Source of the DNA: a virus
IMG/VR virus record: IMGVR_UViG_3300009684_000093
Location: 1 to 33,991 of that record
Strand: one strand, 5' to 3'
Length of the DNA stretch: 33,991 nucleotides
The translations under genes were made by a program, and so were the position numbers. Below the pieces are notes generated by a model that did not search any database, was not told the origin of the DNA, and saw only the letters and a program-made list of their open reading frames with translations. Positions 22,015-30,526 of the stretch are shown piece after piece (within the stretch, counting starts at the first letter, position 1; each line of letters starts with the position of its first letter).

Positions 22015-22374
22015 ATGATCACAGCACAAACACCTATCGACTCCGACCCCGTGCATCAGATGCTCTCCACCCGCGCCCTGCACGTTCTCATGATTGGGCA
22101 GGCCATCCCGACCGTGGGCGACCTTGCCGCCGTTGACCGCGCCACCGCGGCCAGGTGGCGGCAATGCGGCGCGGTCACCCTGGCCGAATTTGACCGCCTC
22201 CTGCGCTCCGCAGGACTGTGGTGGGGTGGGCAGCACTCGGGCGACATCGAAGCCGTCCGCGCCCGCCTCAAGGAACTCGAGGAGGCCAACGCCGTCCTGC
22301 GCGCCATGCTTGCCCCCAACACGCTGGCAGCCTTCGACCGCTATACGCAGCTCGTAAAGGAGTACGCGCAATGA
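22015..22374 (+). CDS. RNA polymerase alpha-CTD-like protein with coiled-coil tail
   Basis: 119 residues. Residues 17-69 follow the bacterial alpha C-terminal domain: LSTRALHVLMIGQAIPTVGDL, then WRQCGAVTLAEFDRLLRSAGL. The Arg in LSTR (R20) matches R265 of E. coli alpha (UP-element binding), G52 matches G296 and the Glu in TLAEF matches E302, while N268 and K298 are replaced by His and Val. A coiled coil follows (about 78-98). No alpha N-terminal domain is present. It could bind promoter DNA or sigma and redirect host transcription. No good ribosome site precedes the ATG. Confidence 0.6.
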   Translation: MITAQTPIDSDPVHQMLSTRALHVLMIGQAIPTVGDLAAVDRATAARWRQCGAVTLAEFDRLLRSAGLWWGGQHSGDIEAVRARLKELEEANAVLRAMLAPNTLAAFDRYTQLVKEYAQ

Positions 22375-22643
22375 AGCACAAGCGCACAGGCCGCCGGCGC
22401 GGCTACGCCGACCTCTTTGATCGCGTCATCTACTTAGTGGTGCAGACCGACAAGGGCATCTATCCCACGCGTCTCGCGCTTGCCACGGTGTGGGGGTGCA
22501 GCCCCAGGGCCGTCTCCTACATCGTGGATCACGCCAAGCACACCTACGGAGTGCGCGTGCGCTCTGTCACCGAACGCAACCGCGGCTACGAACTCCTCAG
22601 CCCCGGTGTCCTCAACCTCACCGCCCTCAAGGAGCGCGCATGA
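22371..22643 (+). CDS. Small DNA-binding protein (HTH)
   Basis: 90 residues, basic. After RRGYADLFDRVIYLVVQTDKG comes an HTH-like stretch PTRLALATVWGCSPRAVSYIVDHAKHTYG (about 32-60) and a strand pair VRVRSVTERNRGYELL like a wing. AAGGAG lies 8 bases upstream and the start overlaps the alpha-CTD-like gene (ATGA), so the two are coupled and may act together in transcription control. Confidence 0.6.
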   Translation: MKHKRTGRRRGYADLFDRVIYLVVQTDKGIYPTRLALATVWGCSPRAVSYIVDHAKHTYGVRVRSVTERNRGYELLSPGVLNLTALKERA

Positions 22644-22939
22644 TCGAACTACCGGAAAACCTCTTGCCATTTGAGCGCAGCCGAATCAATGACCTACGCA
22701 AGCTTGCCGACAAGGCCGGACCAACGACCGCGTTCGCGGCGGAACAGGTGGTGTCCATGCTCGTGAGCGCGTTGCAATACAACTGGGAATCCGCCGACAA
22801 GCACCGCGCCGAGCGCGACCGCCTGGAATCCATCATCGTTCGCCTAGGCGGCGGGTTTGACCGCCGCGGCCTCGAGGGCGAACCTCGCGGGCTGATGGTG
22901 CAGTACGGCATTCACACCGTGGTGGAGGACTCCCGATGA
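22640..22939 (+). CDS. Small helical early protein
   Basis: 99 residues, starting in an ATGA overlap. Mostly helix (FERSRINDLRKLADKAGP, then SADKHRAERDRLESIIVRL) with a Gly- and Arg-rich end. It resembles small accessory proteins common in phage early blocks. The function is unknown. Confidence 0.55.
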   Translation: MIELPENLLPFERSRINDLRKLADKAGPTTAFAAEQVVSMLVSALQYNWESADKHRAERDRLESIIVRLGGGFDRRGLEGEPRGLMVQYGIHTVVEDSR

Positions 22940-23106
22940 AGGACATTGTCACGCAGCTCCGCGCCAACAGCGAGTGCCTTGCGCCGTCGATCATGCTTGA
23001 GGCCGCTGACACCATCGAACGCCTCCGCGCCGAGCTGAAGGAAGCAAAGGCCCGCAACACCCTGTACCTTTCCCGACTCCAGGAGCATGAAGCCCGTGAA
23101 CAATGA
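22936..23106 (+). CDS. Small helical early protein
   Basis: 56 residues, KDIVTQLRANSECLAPSI at the start, then AADTIERLRAELKEAKARN, the common layout of very small phage proteins that pair a short helix with a heptad-repeat coil. It starts in an ATGA overlap and overlaps the next gene by 20 bases. Confidence 0.55.
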   Translation: MKDIVTQLRANSECLAPSIMLEAADTIERLRAELKEAKARNTLYLSRLQEHEAREQ

Positions 23107-23242
23107 CCGCTGCGAGTGCGAAATCTGCCGCCAGTACCGATCCCAGGACCGCATCATCAATGCCGTGGTCATCTGCATCGGTTTCGTTGCCGCCGCCATC
23201 ATGGGCTACGTTGGCGTGATATGCTTCCGCGTATGGCAGTAA
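23087..23242 (+). CDS. 51-residue membrane protein with Cys motif
   Basis: A short frame with an N-terminal CECEIC cluster followed by one transmembrane segment (RIINAVVICIGFVAAAIMGYVGVICF). The start is uncertain: ATG at 23087 (AGGAG one base upstream, too close) or GTG at 23096 (AGGAG 10 bases upstream). It overlaps both neighbours, as expected in this packed block. The Cys cluster could hold a metal at the membrane face. Confidence 0.5.
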   Translation: MKPVNNDRCECEICRQYRSQDRIINAVVICIGFVAAAIMGYVGVICFRVWQ

Positions 23243-23484
23243 TCACCACCTACGACCAATTCAAGGCCACCATCACCGAAGCCGTGGCCGCCGCTGGCGG
23301 CACGCGATCCGGCCTCGCACGCGAGATGGAAGCCAACGGCATCCTGCGCGCCCATACCGTCCGATGCCTCCTCGGCACACCCGGCACGGTCATCGGGAAG
23401 CGCAAGCCCACCTTCGACTCCATCCTGAAGGTGGCCAACGCCGCCGGGTTCGACCTCGTGTTGCAAAACCGAAAGGCACGGTAA
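23233..23484 (+). CDS. XRE-like helix-turn-helix protein
   Basis: 83 residues. GGTRSGLAREMEANGILRAHTVRCLLG and RKPTFDSILKVANAAGFDLVLQ follow the XRE/HigA-type antitoxin pattern, with the late LKVANAAGF helix. No toxin gene is next to it, so a regulator is more likely than an antitoxin. It overlaps the membrane-protein gene by ten bases and precedes terminase. Confidence 0.6.
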   Translation: MAVITTYDQFKATITEAVAAAGGTRSGLAREMEANGILRAHTVRCLLGTPGTVIGKRKPTFDSILKVANAAGFDLVLQNRKAR

Positions 23485-23506
23485 GATGCAGTCGGAAGGG
23501 GGCATT

Positions 23507-23929
23507 ATGCCCGACGAAACGCCCGACCCCCGCAGGGGGAAGGGGGATACTCGTGACCTGGTTTCCCGGCGCGAGAAAACCCTACACCTGTCATGCCTTG
23601 AGCGCGCCGTGTATGGCGGGTGGGACATTCCCGCCCCTGCCGCGCAGGCCGCTCCCGCGTTCCTCATGGATGTGATGAACGACCCCAACATGGACACCCG
23701 CACTCGCGTGCGCGCCGTGGAGGTCATGGCCGCCCTGTCGCGTGATCGGGTCGATGCCACCGTCCAACTGGATCGCATCTACCGCCTTGAGGACGGAACC
23801 GCCACCGAGCGCGTGGAAATCACCGCCGATATGCCGGACGGGGCGCTTGAGGCCGTGGCCCGCTCCATCGCCGGCGTGGCCCCGGCAGAACCCCCCAAGC
23901 CGTGCCGAAAGCCCAAGCGCAAGTTCTGA
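23507..23929 (+). CDS. Candidate small terminase subunit
   Basis: 140 residues from the ATG at 23507, chosen because GGAAGGGGG stands 5 bases upstream; an ATG at 23486 would add seven residues. The protein has an acidic, flexible N-terminus, a helical middle (FLMDVMNDPNMDTRTRVRAVEVMAALSRDRVD) and a basic C-terminus (KPCRKPKRKF). It overlaps the large terminase by 28 bases. The position fits a small terminase, but no clear N-terminal HTH is visible, so this stays a positional call. Confidence 0.5.
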   Translation: MPDETPDPRRGKGDTRDLVSRREKTLHLSCLERAVYGGWDIPAPAAQAAPAFLMDVMNDPNMDTRTRVRAVEVMAALSRDRVDATVQLDRIYRLEDGTATERVEITADMPDGALEAVARSIAGVAPAEPPKPCRKPKRKF

Positions 23930-25347
23930 CCGCGACCCAGGCCGTGGAGGCCGCACGGGAGAACCCGGCGGCCTTTATCGCATTGCTCATTGGCAAGCCC
24001 ATCAGCAAACTGCAACGCGAACTGCTGATTCACGCGGCCACCCACCACCGCTGGTACGCCGAGCTGCCCCGCGGCCACGGCAAGACCTCGAGCCTGACCT
24101 ACCTTGCCGCGTGGTGGCTTGGCCGCCGCCCTGCGACCCGGTTCAAGCTCATCGGGTCCAACGACGAGGCCGCTAGCGCCACGAGCCGCTTCCTGCGCGA
24201 CATCATCCGCAGCCCCCTGTACCGGGCCGTGTTCCCCCACGTTGCCCTCAAGCCCGGTGAGGACACCGTGACCGCCTGGAGCGTGACCGCCCCCGGTCTG
24301 CCCGCACGCCGCGACCCGTCCGTGCAGGCCTCCGGCATCTTCGGCCGCACGGGCGGCCGCGCCGACATCCTGTGGCCCGATGACATCTGCGACCTCCGCA
24401 ACGCGGTACTGCAACCCGCACTCCGCGAACAGGTCAAGGAGGCGATGGCGAACATTTGGCTGCCCATGCTTGACCCGTCCGCCAAGCACCCGGCGCGCAT
24501 TTGGCGCACGGCAACGCCCTTCCATACGGATGACATCACGGCCCAATGGCGTCGCGAGTGCGAGGAGAACGGAACGCTCCTGCGGAAGCCGTGCCGGGGC
24601 TTGGAAAGCCCGTGGCCCGAAGTCTTTACGTCCGAACTGCTCAACCGCAACCGCCGCGAGATGGGGCCGATGGCCTACGCCCGCGCCTACGAGCTTGTGC
24701 CGCTGTCCTCTGACCTTCTCGTGTTCCGGCCCGAGTGGGTGCGCTATCACGATGGCAACCACACGGGGTCGCGCACCATCGCCGCCATCGACTGGGGGTA
24801 CGGCCGCAAGCGCCAGGAGCGCGACGATCCCGACTACTCCGTCTGCATCGTGGGCGAGGTGGACTACAACCGCAACCTGTACCTGACCGACATCCTGCGC
24901 GTGCGCGAGTCCTTCCCGGACTTCGCCCGCATGGCGAAGGAACTGGTGGAGCGCCGGGGCTGTCAACTAGTTCTCGCGGAGGCCAACGGGCCGCAGAAGG
25001 GCGTGTTCGACCAATTCCGCATGGGCTGCCGTCAGCCCGTCATCCCGGTTGAGCGCGGGGCGGACAAGCACCTACGCGCCGCCGGGGCGCAGCCCTTCGT
25101 GGAGCAGGGCCGCCTCCACTTCCCCCAGGCCGCGAACGGCCAAGCCGCGCCCGACTTCCGCGTGGTGCTGGACGAGCTGCTGTCGTTCCCAGCCGGGTCG
25201 CACGATGACACCGTGGACGTTGTGGTGGACCTCTGCAACGCGGCCGCCAGCGGCACGGTGGTGAGCCAAGGCGGCGTGGTCACCGTCAACACCACGCCTA
25301 CGCGGATGTTTGAATCGCGTGGTCCGAAGCGAAGGATGTTCGGGTGA
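23902..25347 (+). CDS. terL: Terminase large subunit
   Basis: 481 residues. ATPase: Walker A LPRGHGKTS (55-63), Walker B ILWPDD (156-161) with the adjoining Asp as a likely catalytic acid, and a TATPFH coupling motif near 203-208. Nuclease: Asp in AAIDWGYG (D297), Glu in LVLAEANG (E360) and the late SHDDTVD (D435, D436), the RNase H-like triad. The enzyme cuts and pumps DNA into the capsid through the portal encoded next. The start overlaps the small subunit candidate. Confidence 0.92.
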   Translation: MPKAQAQVLTATQAVEAARENPAAFIALLIGKPISKLQRELLIHAATHHRWYAELPRGHGKTSSLTYLAAWWLGRRPATRFKLIGSNDEAASATSRFLRDIIRSPLYRAVFPHVALKPGEDTVTAWSVTAPGLPARRDPSVQASGIFGRTGGRADILWPDDICDLRNAVLQPALREQVKEAMANIWLPMLDPSAKHPARIWRTATPFHTDDITAQWRRECEENGTLLRKPCRGLESPWPEVFTSELLNRNRREMGPMAYARAYELVPLSSDLLVFRPEWVRYHDGNHTGSRTIAAIDWGYGRKRQERDDPDYSVCIVGEVDYNRNLYLTDILRVRESFPDFARMAKELVERRGCQLVLAEANGPQKGVFDQFRMGCRQPVIPVERGADKHLRAAGAQPFVEQGRLHFPQAANGQAAPDFRVVLDELLSFPAGSHDDTVDVVVDLCNAAASGTVVSQGGVVTVNTTPTRMFESRGPKRRMFG

Positions 25348-25359
25348 GTCGTTAGACTG

Positions 25360-26856
25360 ATGCGAATGGCCGACCCGCAGCACAGCAATCCTTTGATGCC
25401 GAACGCCGTTCCGGGAACGGGCCTCCCGCCCGCACGCCGACCGCGCAAGCCCCTGCCACCGCCCACGAGCCGCGGACCCACCGGGCCGCTTGCCCTGCCC
25501 GTGGAAGTGCAGCGGTCGTACTTCCGTACCGCGTCCCTGATGCTGCGAAACAGCAGCCTCGCGTACCGCCTGGATGTGAACTACCAGGCCATGATGCGGA
25601 TGGACGCGGACATCGAAGGTGTCCTGCGCTCCCTCCTCGTCACCCTCGCTGGCCTTGAATGGTCCGTGACCGCGGACGATGATGACAACCCCCGCACGCA
25701 GCAACTCGCCGCCCGCATCGCTGACATCGTCAACGCCATCCCCCGGCGCAGCGATCTGTTCCGCGCCATGCACGAAGCCGTATGGTACGGAGTGTCCGCT
25801 ACCAACATCGTCTACGAGAAGGACGCGAAGCTCGGCGTGCGCGTGGCCGAATGGATTCCGTTCGCCTCCGACACCTTGGCATTCGACCAGCGCGGCAACC
25901 TTGCCATGCGCGTTGGCTCGGCGTACATCAACGAGTCGTCGGTAACCGACCTTGGCTTTGACTCGCTCGTCCACCTGTTCGATGACAACGAGCGCCGCGC
26001 CGTGGTCCTGCATCGCGTATTCACGACCGCCCCGAACTTCATCGACCCGAACAGCGCCGACCAGGTCTACCGCGGCGTGGGCGCACGCGATGTGTGCTGG
26101 TACATTTGGCTGTTGAAGCAGGAGATCCTTCAGAACGCCGCCGCCTACGCGGAGCGATACGCGCTCGGCATCCGCGTGGGCTACTACCCCGCTGGCAACG
26201 ATGCGGCCAAGAACGAGATGCTGACGGTTCTTCAGAACCTCGTCAACGACAATTCCGTGGTGCTGCCGCGTATCGGCCCAAACGAGTCGATGTACGACAT
26301 CGACATCAAGGACGCGAACGCGGGCCGCGCACAAATCTTCATGGAGATGGTCGATTGGTGCAGCAGCAAGCTCAAGGAGGCCATCCTTGGGCAGTCGCTC
26401 TCGAGCGAGGCGGGCGGCACGGGCATGGGGTCCGGCGTTGCCGACCTCCACGCTGACACCCTCTCTCGCGTCATCCGCTACCACGCGGACGCGCTGGCGG
26501 AATCCATCACCACCGACCTCGTGCGCGTGGTCGCCAAGATGCTCGGCGCGTCCGATGACGAAGCCCGCGCCATCCGTTTCAACTTTGCCCCGGAGCGCCC
26601 GGACACCAAGGAGCGCCTGGAGGCCGTGGAGAAGTTCGTGGCTTTGGGCGGCCGCGTCAGCGAACGCGAGGTGCGCGACCTCCTCGGCCTTGCCGAACCG
26701 ATGGACGGCGAACCCGTCCTCGGCGGCAAGTCGGCCGGCGGAGACAACCCCATTGCAGCCATGCTGGGTTTGGGCAACGATGCCCCGGAGGGTGAGGAAC
26801 CCGCCCCGCAGGCTCCCAAGGTCGTGGCCGTCCGCAAGCGCAAGCGCAAGGCATGA
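25360..26856 (+). CDS. Portal protein (DUF935 / Mu gp29-like)
   Basis: 498 residues. A Pro-rich N-terminus precedes the conserved core: MRMDADIEGVLRSLLVTLAG, then LFRAMHEAVWYGVSATNIVYE, then VCWYIWLLKQEILQNAAAYAER, and the helical stem that lines the channel. An Asp/Glu and Pro-rich tail ends in a basic run. It lies 12 bases after terminase and before the MuF gene, the normal order. ATG at 25360 or 25366; neither has a strong ribosome site. Confidence 0.85.
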   Translation: MRMADPQHSNPLMPNAVPGTGLPPARRPRKPLPPPTSRGPTGPLALPVEVQRSYFRTASLMLRNSSLAYRLDVNYQAMMRMDADIEGVLRSLLVTLAGLEWSVTADDDDNPRTQQLAARIADIVNAIPRRSDLFRAMHEAVWYGVSATNIVYEKDAKLGVRVAEWIPFASDTLAFDQRGNLAMRVGSAYINESSVTDLGFDSLVHLFDDNERRAVVLHRVFTTAPNFIDPNSADQVYRGVGARDVCWYIWLLKQEILQNAAAYAERYALGIRVGYYPAGNDAAKNEMLTVLQNLVNDNSVVLPRIGPNESMYDIDIKDANAGRAQIFMEMVDWCSSKLKEAILGQSLSSEAGGTGMGSGVADLHADTLSRVIRYHADALAESITTDLVRVVAKMLGASDDEARAIRFNFAPERPDTKERLEAVEKFVALGGRVSEREVRDLLGLAEPMDGEPVLGGKSAGGDNPIAAMLGLGNDAPEGEEPAPQAPKVVAVRKRKRKA

Positions 26857-27941
26857 ACCGCGCCGCGCTAGACAAGCACCTCCGCAGCGTCCTCAAGGAG
26901 GCGCAGCAGGCGTACCGCAAGGGCATCGCAGCCCAGGTACTGGGGGAAACGGGCGCGGAACATTGGCGGACGTTCCACGAGGCAACGTCGGCCCTTCTGA
27001 TGGCATCGTGGCTCTTCGGCGCACGGGAGGCCATCGACAAGGCCAAGATCCCCGACGAGGCCGTGGCGGGGATGCTTGAGGACAACACGGCCCTGACCTT
27101 TGACCGCCTTGAAACGGGCATTTCGCTAGAGGGCTTTGGTCTTGACTTCCTCGCGCCTATTGCCAACTGGTTTCGCACCCGCGTGCCGATCTCGCGCACG
27201 GATTGGGATGTGCTGATTGAGGCCGCCCAGCGCAGCGGCGGCGAGGTGGCCGACCACGAGCGCGACAACGCCCTGCCCGATATGCGCGCCCGTAACCCGG
27301 TACTTGATTCGCTCCTGCGCGGCATCACGGTCAATCCACAGGGTGGGCAAATCTCCACGGCCAAGCGGATCACGGACGGCACGTTCTTCGTGACCGCCAT
27401 GAACCCCAAGCAGACACGGGAGACGCAGGAGCTGATTGCCCGCGTCATCGAAGAGAAACCCGGCAAGTCCGTGGTGGGCAAGTGGATACGCAAGATGAAC
27501 CTCGGGGACTTCGTGACCACCACGCAGATGGTCACGGGGACGCACCTAACCACGGCGCGGCTCGAGACCGTGCTACGCACGAACACCAACCGGGCGGCCA
27601 CGGAAGGGCTTGCGGAGACCCTGCGGGAACCGAAGGTGCAGGCGTTCGTGCCGCTGGTGGAATACAGCGCGACCGGGGACAACCGGACGCGGCCCACGCA
27701 TCAGGGCTTGGACGGCTACATCGGCACGATGGAGATGTTCGACCGCCAGGGGATCGCACCGCCGTGCGGATTCAACTGCCGCTGCGCGCTGATACCCGTG
27801 CCGGCGGCGCGCGCCCTCGAGCGCGGGTGGACGGATGTGAATGGCAACGTGAACTACGCCGCGCTAAAGCGGCACAACGGGAAGCGCCAGCAGCTCATCG
27901 ACACGCGGCAGATTCCCGATCCCGGATTTGTGAATGCGTAA
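26853..27941 (+). CDS. Head morphogenesis protein (SPP1 gp7 / MuF-like)
   Basis: 362 residues, overlapping the portal by four bases (ATGA). A helical N-terminal half precedes the MuF core: NRTRPTHQGLDGYIG (277-291) and PPCGFNCRCALIPV (303-316), the diagnostic Cys-rich end. MuF-type proteins bind the portal, enter the procapsid and may be ejected with the DNA. No toxin domain is visible after the core. Confidence 0.85.
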   Translation: MNRAALDKHLRSVLKEAQQAYRKGIAAQVLGETGAEHWRTFHEATSALLMASWLFGAREAIDKAKIPDEAVAGMLEDNTALTFDRLETGISLEGFGLDFLAPIANWFRTRVPISRTDWDVLIEAAQRSGGEVADHERDNALPDMRARNPVLDSLLRGITVNPQGGQISTAKRITDGTFFVTAMNPKQTRETQELIARVIEEKPGKSVVGKWIRKMNLGDFVTTTQMVTGTHLTTARLETVLRTNTNRAATEGLAETLREPKVQAFVPLVEYSATGDNRTRPTHQGLDGYIGTMEMFDRQGIAPPCGFNCRCALIPVPAARALERGWTDVNGNVNYAALKRHNGKRQQLIDTRQIPDPGFVNA

Positions 27942-27962
27942 ATCGCAGAGGAGGACGCTACG

Positions 27963-29957
27963 ATGGAAGGCATGAGCGACAATCGCAACGAAATTCAACA
28001 GCGGCTCGGGGTGTTTGCGCGCCCCGGCGCGAAGGTGAAGTTTGGCAACAATGATCGCCTCGGTGCGCTTTTGGAGGCCGCGTATCAGGCTTCAAGGCAC
28101 AACAATAGAAGCGAAGTAAGGCGGCTGCTGAATGAAGCGAAGAAGGAGATTGATTCAAGCACTCCGGGATACTTGATCCGCGATTACCGGGATTTGAAGG
28201 AAGGTCTGAAGGAAGGAATGTCCCGCCCCGGCGCGAAGGCGAAGATGGGCATCCTGGATCGCATCAGTCGCGGTTTGAGTGCTGCCACGGCGAAGCCTGT
28301 TGATCCCACCACGCCGCAGTATGCCTCTGGCCTGAACGCCGCGAAGAAGGCCGCGGAAGATGCCAAGAGCAACTACGACTACATGGCCGATCTGAACAAT
28401 GCTCGGTTCAAGCAGCTTGATAATTACGTCAAGGTGACGAGCAGCATGATTGCTAAGATGACTTCCACGGCCGATATCCAGCGGCTCATCGCTGGCCTGA
28501 AGGCCGCGGTGGCTGCGCGTGTGTTCGTGCAGTCCTCCATGAAGACCCCGTTCTCTCGCTTCGGCAGTAAAGCGATGTTTGACGAGGGATGCGGTACTGG
28601 CGCTGGTGGCTTCAAGCCTGGAAACACTTGCGGCAAGGAAGATGGCAAGGCTGGCGGTGGCAGCGATGCCAAGAAGAAGAAGCCCGGAGAAGGCAAGCCG
28701 AAGAAGGAACGCCGAGAACCCAAGGCTAAAAAGCCGTCGCGTCAAATCATGAAGGGATGGGAAAAAAACGGAGTAGACTCGCTCAATCAGGCTCAAGAAA
28801 TTGGCGAGGTTTGGGGCGATGTGTACGACAGGCTCGAAACCAGGACAGACTCAACGGCAATGGCGTTGAAGTCAGAACTGGATATGGTCAAAGATCAATT
28901 TGACGATCTTGAGTCGAATCTGACAGAGGCAGTTTCTGACGTTGATTCAGATTTCGGCACGGATAGTGTGGAAGACATTATTGCCGCTGGCGAAATCATC
29001 AAGAATGCGCCTGCTCAACTGCGACAGATTGAAGGAAAAATTCGTCGTATTCAGCAGGAGGGAAAGAAGTCTCGCAGGAAGGCAGAAATGCCCGCTGCCG
29101 ACAAGGTGGCATCGAATATCAACAACAATCAAGAAGCAGCAAATCGGGTTAGCCAGCAAATTAGAACTGCACTTGAGGGAATCCAAGGCCGTCGTGGTCG
29201 AGGGGTTGATGCTGCGCGCCGCGAACTGAAGCAACTTGCGCAAGACCTTGTTTCGTCCAGGCAGAGACAGATTTCCGATGTCGATACGGATGAAGTGGTT
29301 CAGAAGGCTGGCGCAACCGCCAATGAGAACCGACAGCGCATCAAGCAGATCGGAAAGCAGGTTGCTGACGCAGCTCGTCGCGCTACGGAATCCGCATCGG
29401 CTCCGAAGGCCAAGCGCGCACCCAAGGCAAAGGCTCCAAAGGCTGCCAAGGATCTCGAAACTCCGAAGGCCGATGATGCCGATATTGATTCCTACTGGGG
29501 TCCGTCTTCAGATCAGTTGAGGGAATACATCCAAAAGGCATCCGCACAATTGGATGATGCCATCAATAAAGGTGACATTGATCGACAGCAATATCTGCAA
29601 GACCGTGTGTCTTCGTTGGAAGCTGAATTGGAAGAATCAACCAGGAATCGCGGAGATGATGGGTATGAGTATTACTCCCGATCTTCCCGCCGTTCGATGA
29701 TGTCTCGGCTTGACGTTATCGCCAATCGATACTCTGCCCGAACCCGCAAGGTCAAGAACTGCACCGTGGACAGCAAGCCGCTGGCCTACGGAAAGGATGA
29801 CGCAGGCGAGACCGAGCAGGACAAGGCCGGCCTCAAGCTCATGGAGAAGGCCGACAAGGCCGTCAGCGACAAGATCCGCACACTCATCAAGGAAGGCAAG
29901 CCGCAGGACCAGGCGGTTGCCATTGCGCTCGACATGAAGCGCCGAGGAGAACTCTGA
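27963..29957 (+). CDS. Large head-associated protein with repeated short motifs
   Basis: 664 residues, preceded by GAGGAGG 8 bases upstream. The short motif (A/S)R(P/F)G(A/S)K occurs at 19-24, 87-92 and 198-203. Residues 210-224 (CGTGAGGFKPGNTCG) are a motif I know from many phage structural proteins. Then comes a Lys-rich linker (about 225-260), long coiled-coil stretches (270-620) and a C-terminus (DKIRTLIKEGKPQDQAVAIAL) shared with many phage head-associated proteins. It may be internal to the capsid, ejected, or processed by the protease. The central part is richer in A and T than neighbours. Confidence 0.6.
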   Translation: MEGMSDNRNEIQQRLGVFARPGAKVKFGNNDRLGALLEAAYQASRHNNRSEVRRLLNEAKKEIDSSTPGYLIRDYRDLKEGLKEGMSRPGAKAKMGILDRISRGLSAATAKPVDPTTPQYASGLNAAKKAAEDAKSNYDYMADLNNARFKQLDNYVKVTSSMIAKMTSTADIQRLIAGLKAAVAARVFVQSSMKTPFSRFGSKAMFDEGCGTGAGGFKPGNTCGKEDGKAGGGSDAKKKKPGEGKPKKERREPKAKKPSRQIMKGWEKNGVDSLNQAQEIGEVWGDVYDRLETRTDSTAMALKSELDMVKDQFDDLESNLTEAVSDVDSDFGTDSVEDIIAAGEIIKNAPAQLRQIEGKIRRIQQEGKKSRRKAEMPAADKVASNINNNQEAANRVSQQIRTALEGIQGRRGRGVDAARRELKQLAQDLVSSRQRQISDVDTDEVVQKAGATANENRQRIKQIGKQVADAARRATESASAPKAKRAPKAKAPKAAKDLETPKADDADIDSYWGPSSDQLREYIQKASAQLDDAINKGDIDRQQYLQDRVSSLEAELEESTRNRGDDGYEYYSRSSRRSMMSRLDVIANRYSARTRKVKNCTVDSKPLAYGKDDAGETEQDKAGLKLMEKADKAVSDKIRTLIKEGKPQDQAVAIALDMKRRGEL

Positions 29958-30526
29958 TGCCCCCGATTACGACCCCGCAGGAAAACTTCCGCAAGGTGAC
30001 GGCAGCGTCCGTCCCGGCCACCTACAACGCGGCATCCGCCGTCCTGACCACAACCGTGCCGTCTAGCGGCACTTCGGGAAGCGGGAACGTGCTGCTGTTT
30101 GACATCACCAGCGCATCGGTGAGCGGTCAGAACGCCTCCTTGCTGTATGTCACCCCGTTCTTGGTGTCGGCCACCACGGCGCAGACCACTATCGGTATGC
30201 GGATCATCGGATGGCGCAAGTACCTTGAGGCCGCTGGCACAACCTTTTGGTACATCCCCACGGTGCTGGCGGATTTGACGCTGACCTTCACGACCGGCAC
30301 GGTCCCGAACTACACCATTGACAGCGTTGCGAATACGCGCACGTTCAGCGGCATCACGCAGGTCTCGGGAACCCCGGCGGCGAACCTCTATTCCCCGGCC
30401 ACGTCTGCTGCAACAAACGTGGCACCCGCCTATGCGATGATCGACCTGGCAGGCGCGCAGTACGTCACCGCTCAGTTCAAGTCCAGCGACACGCCCGACA
30501 TGGGCGCGTTCTGGTCCACCCTCTGA
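29957..30526 (+). CDS. Beta-rich head structural protein
   Basis: 189 residues rich in Thr, Ser, Ala and Val, with regular strands (SVPATYNAASAVLTTTVPSS, GNVLLFDITSASV, TFWYIPTVLADLTLTF). It overlaps both neighbours by one base. It resembles a surface-exposed head or head-fibre protein and sits just before the lectin-like gene. No enzymatic motif is seen. Confidence 0.5.
   Translation: MPPITTPQENFRKVTAASVPATYNAASAVLTTTVPSSGTSGSGNVLLFDITSASVSGQNASLLYVTPFLVSATTAQTTIGMRIIGWRKYLEAAGTTFWYIPTVLADLTLTFTTGTVPNYTIDSVANTRTFSGITQVSGTPAANLYSPATSAATNVAPAYAMIDLAGAQYVTAQFKSSDTPDMGAFWSTL

Noticed and set aside
23233-23484. Antitoxin of a toxin-antitoxin pair
   Set aside because: The HTH resembles HigA-type antitoxins, but neither neighbour looks like a toxin; a plain regulator is simpler.
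23779-24966. Long minus-strand frame opposite terminase
   Set aside because: Shadow of the terminase gene, which has full ATPase and nuclease motifs.
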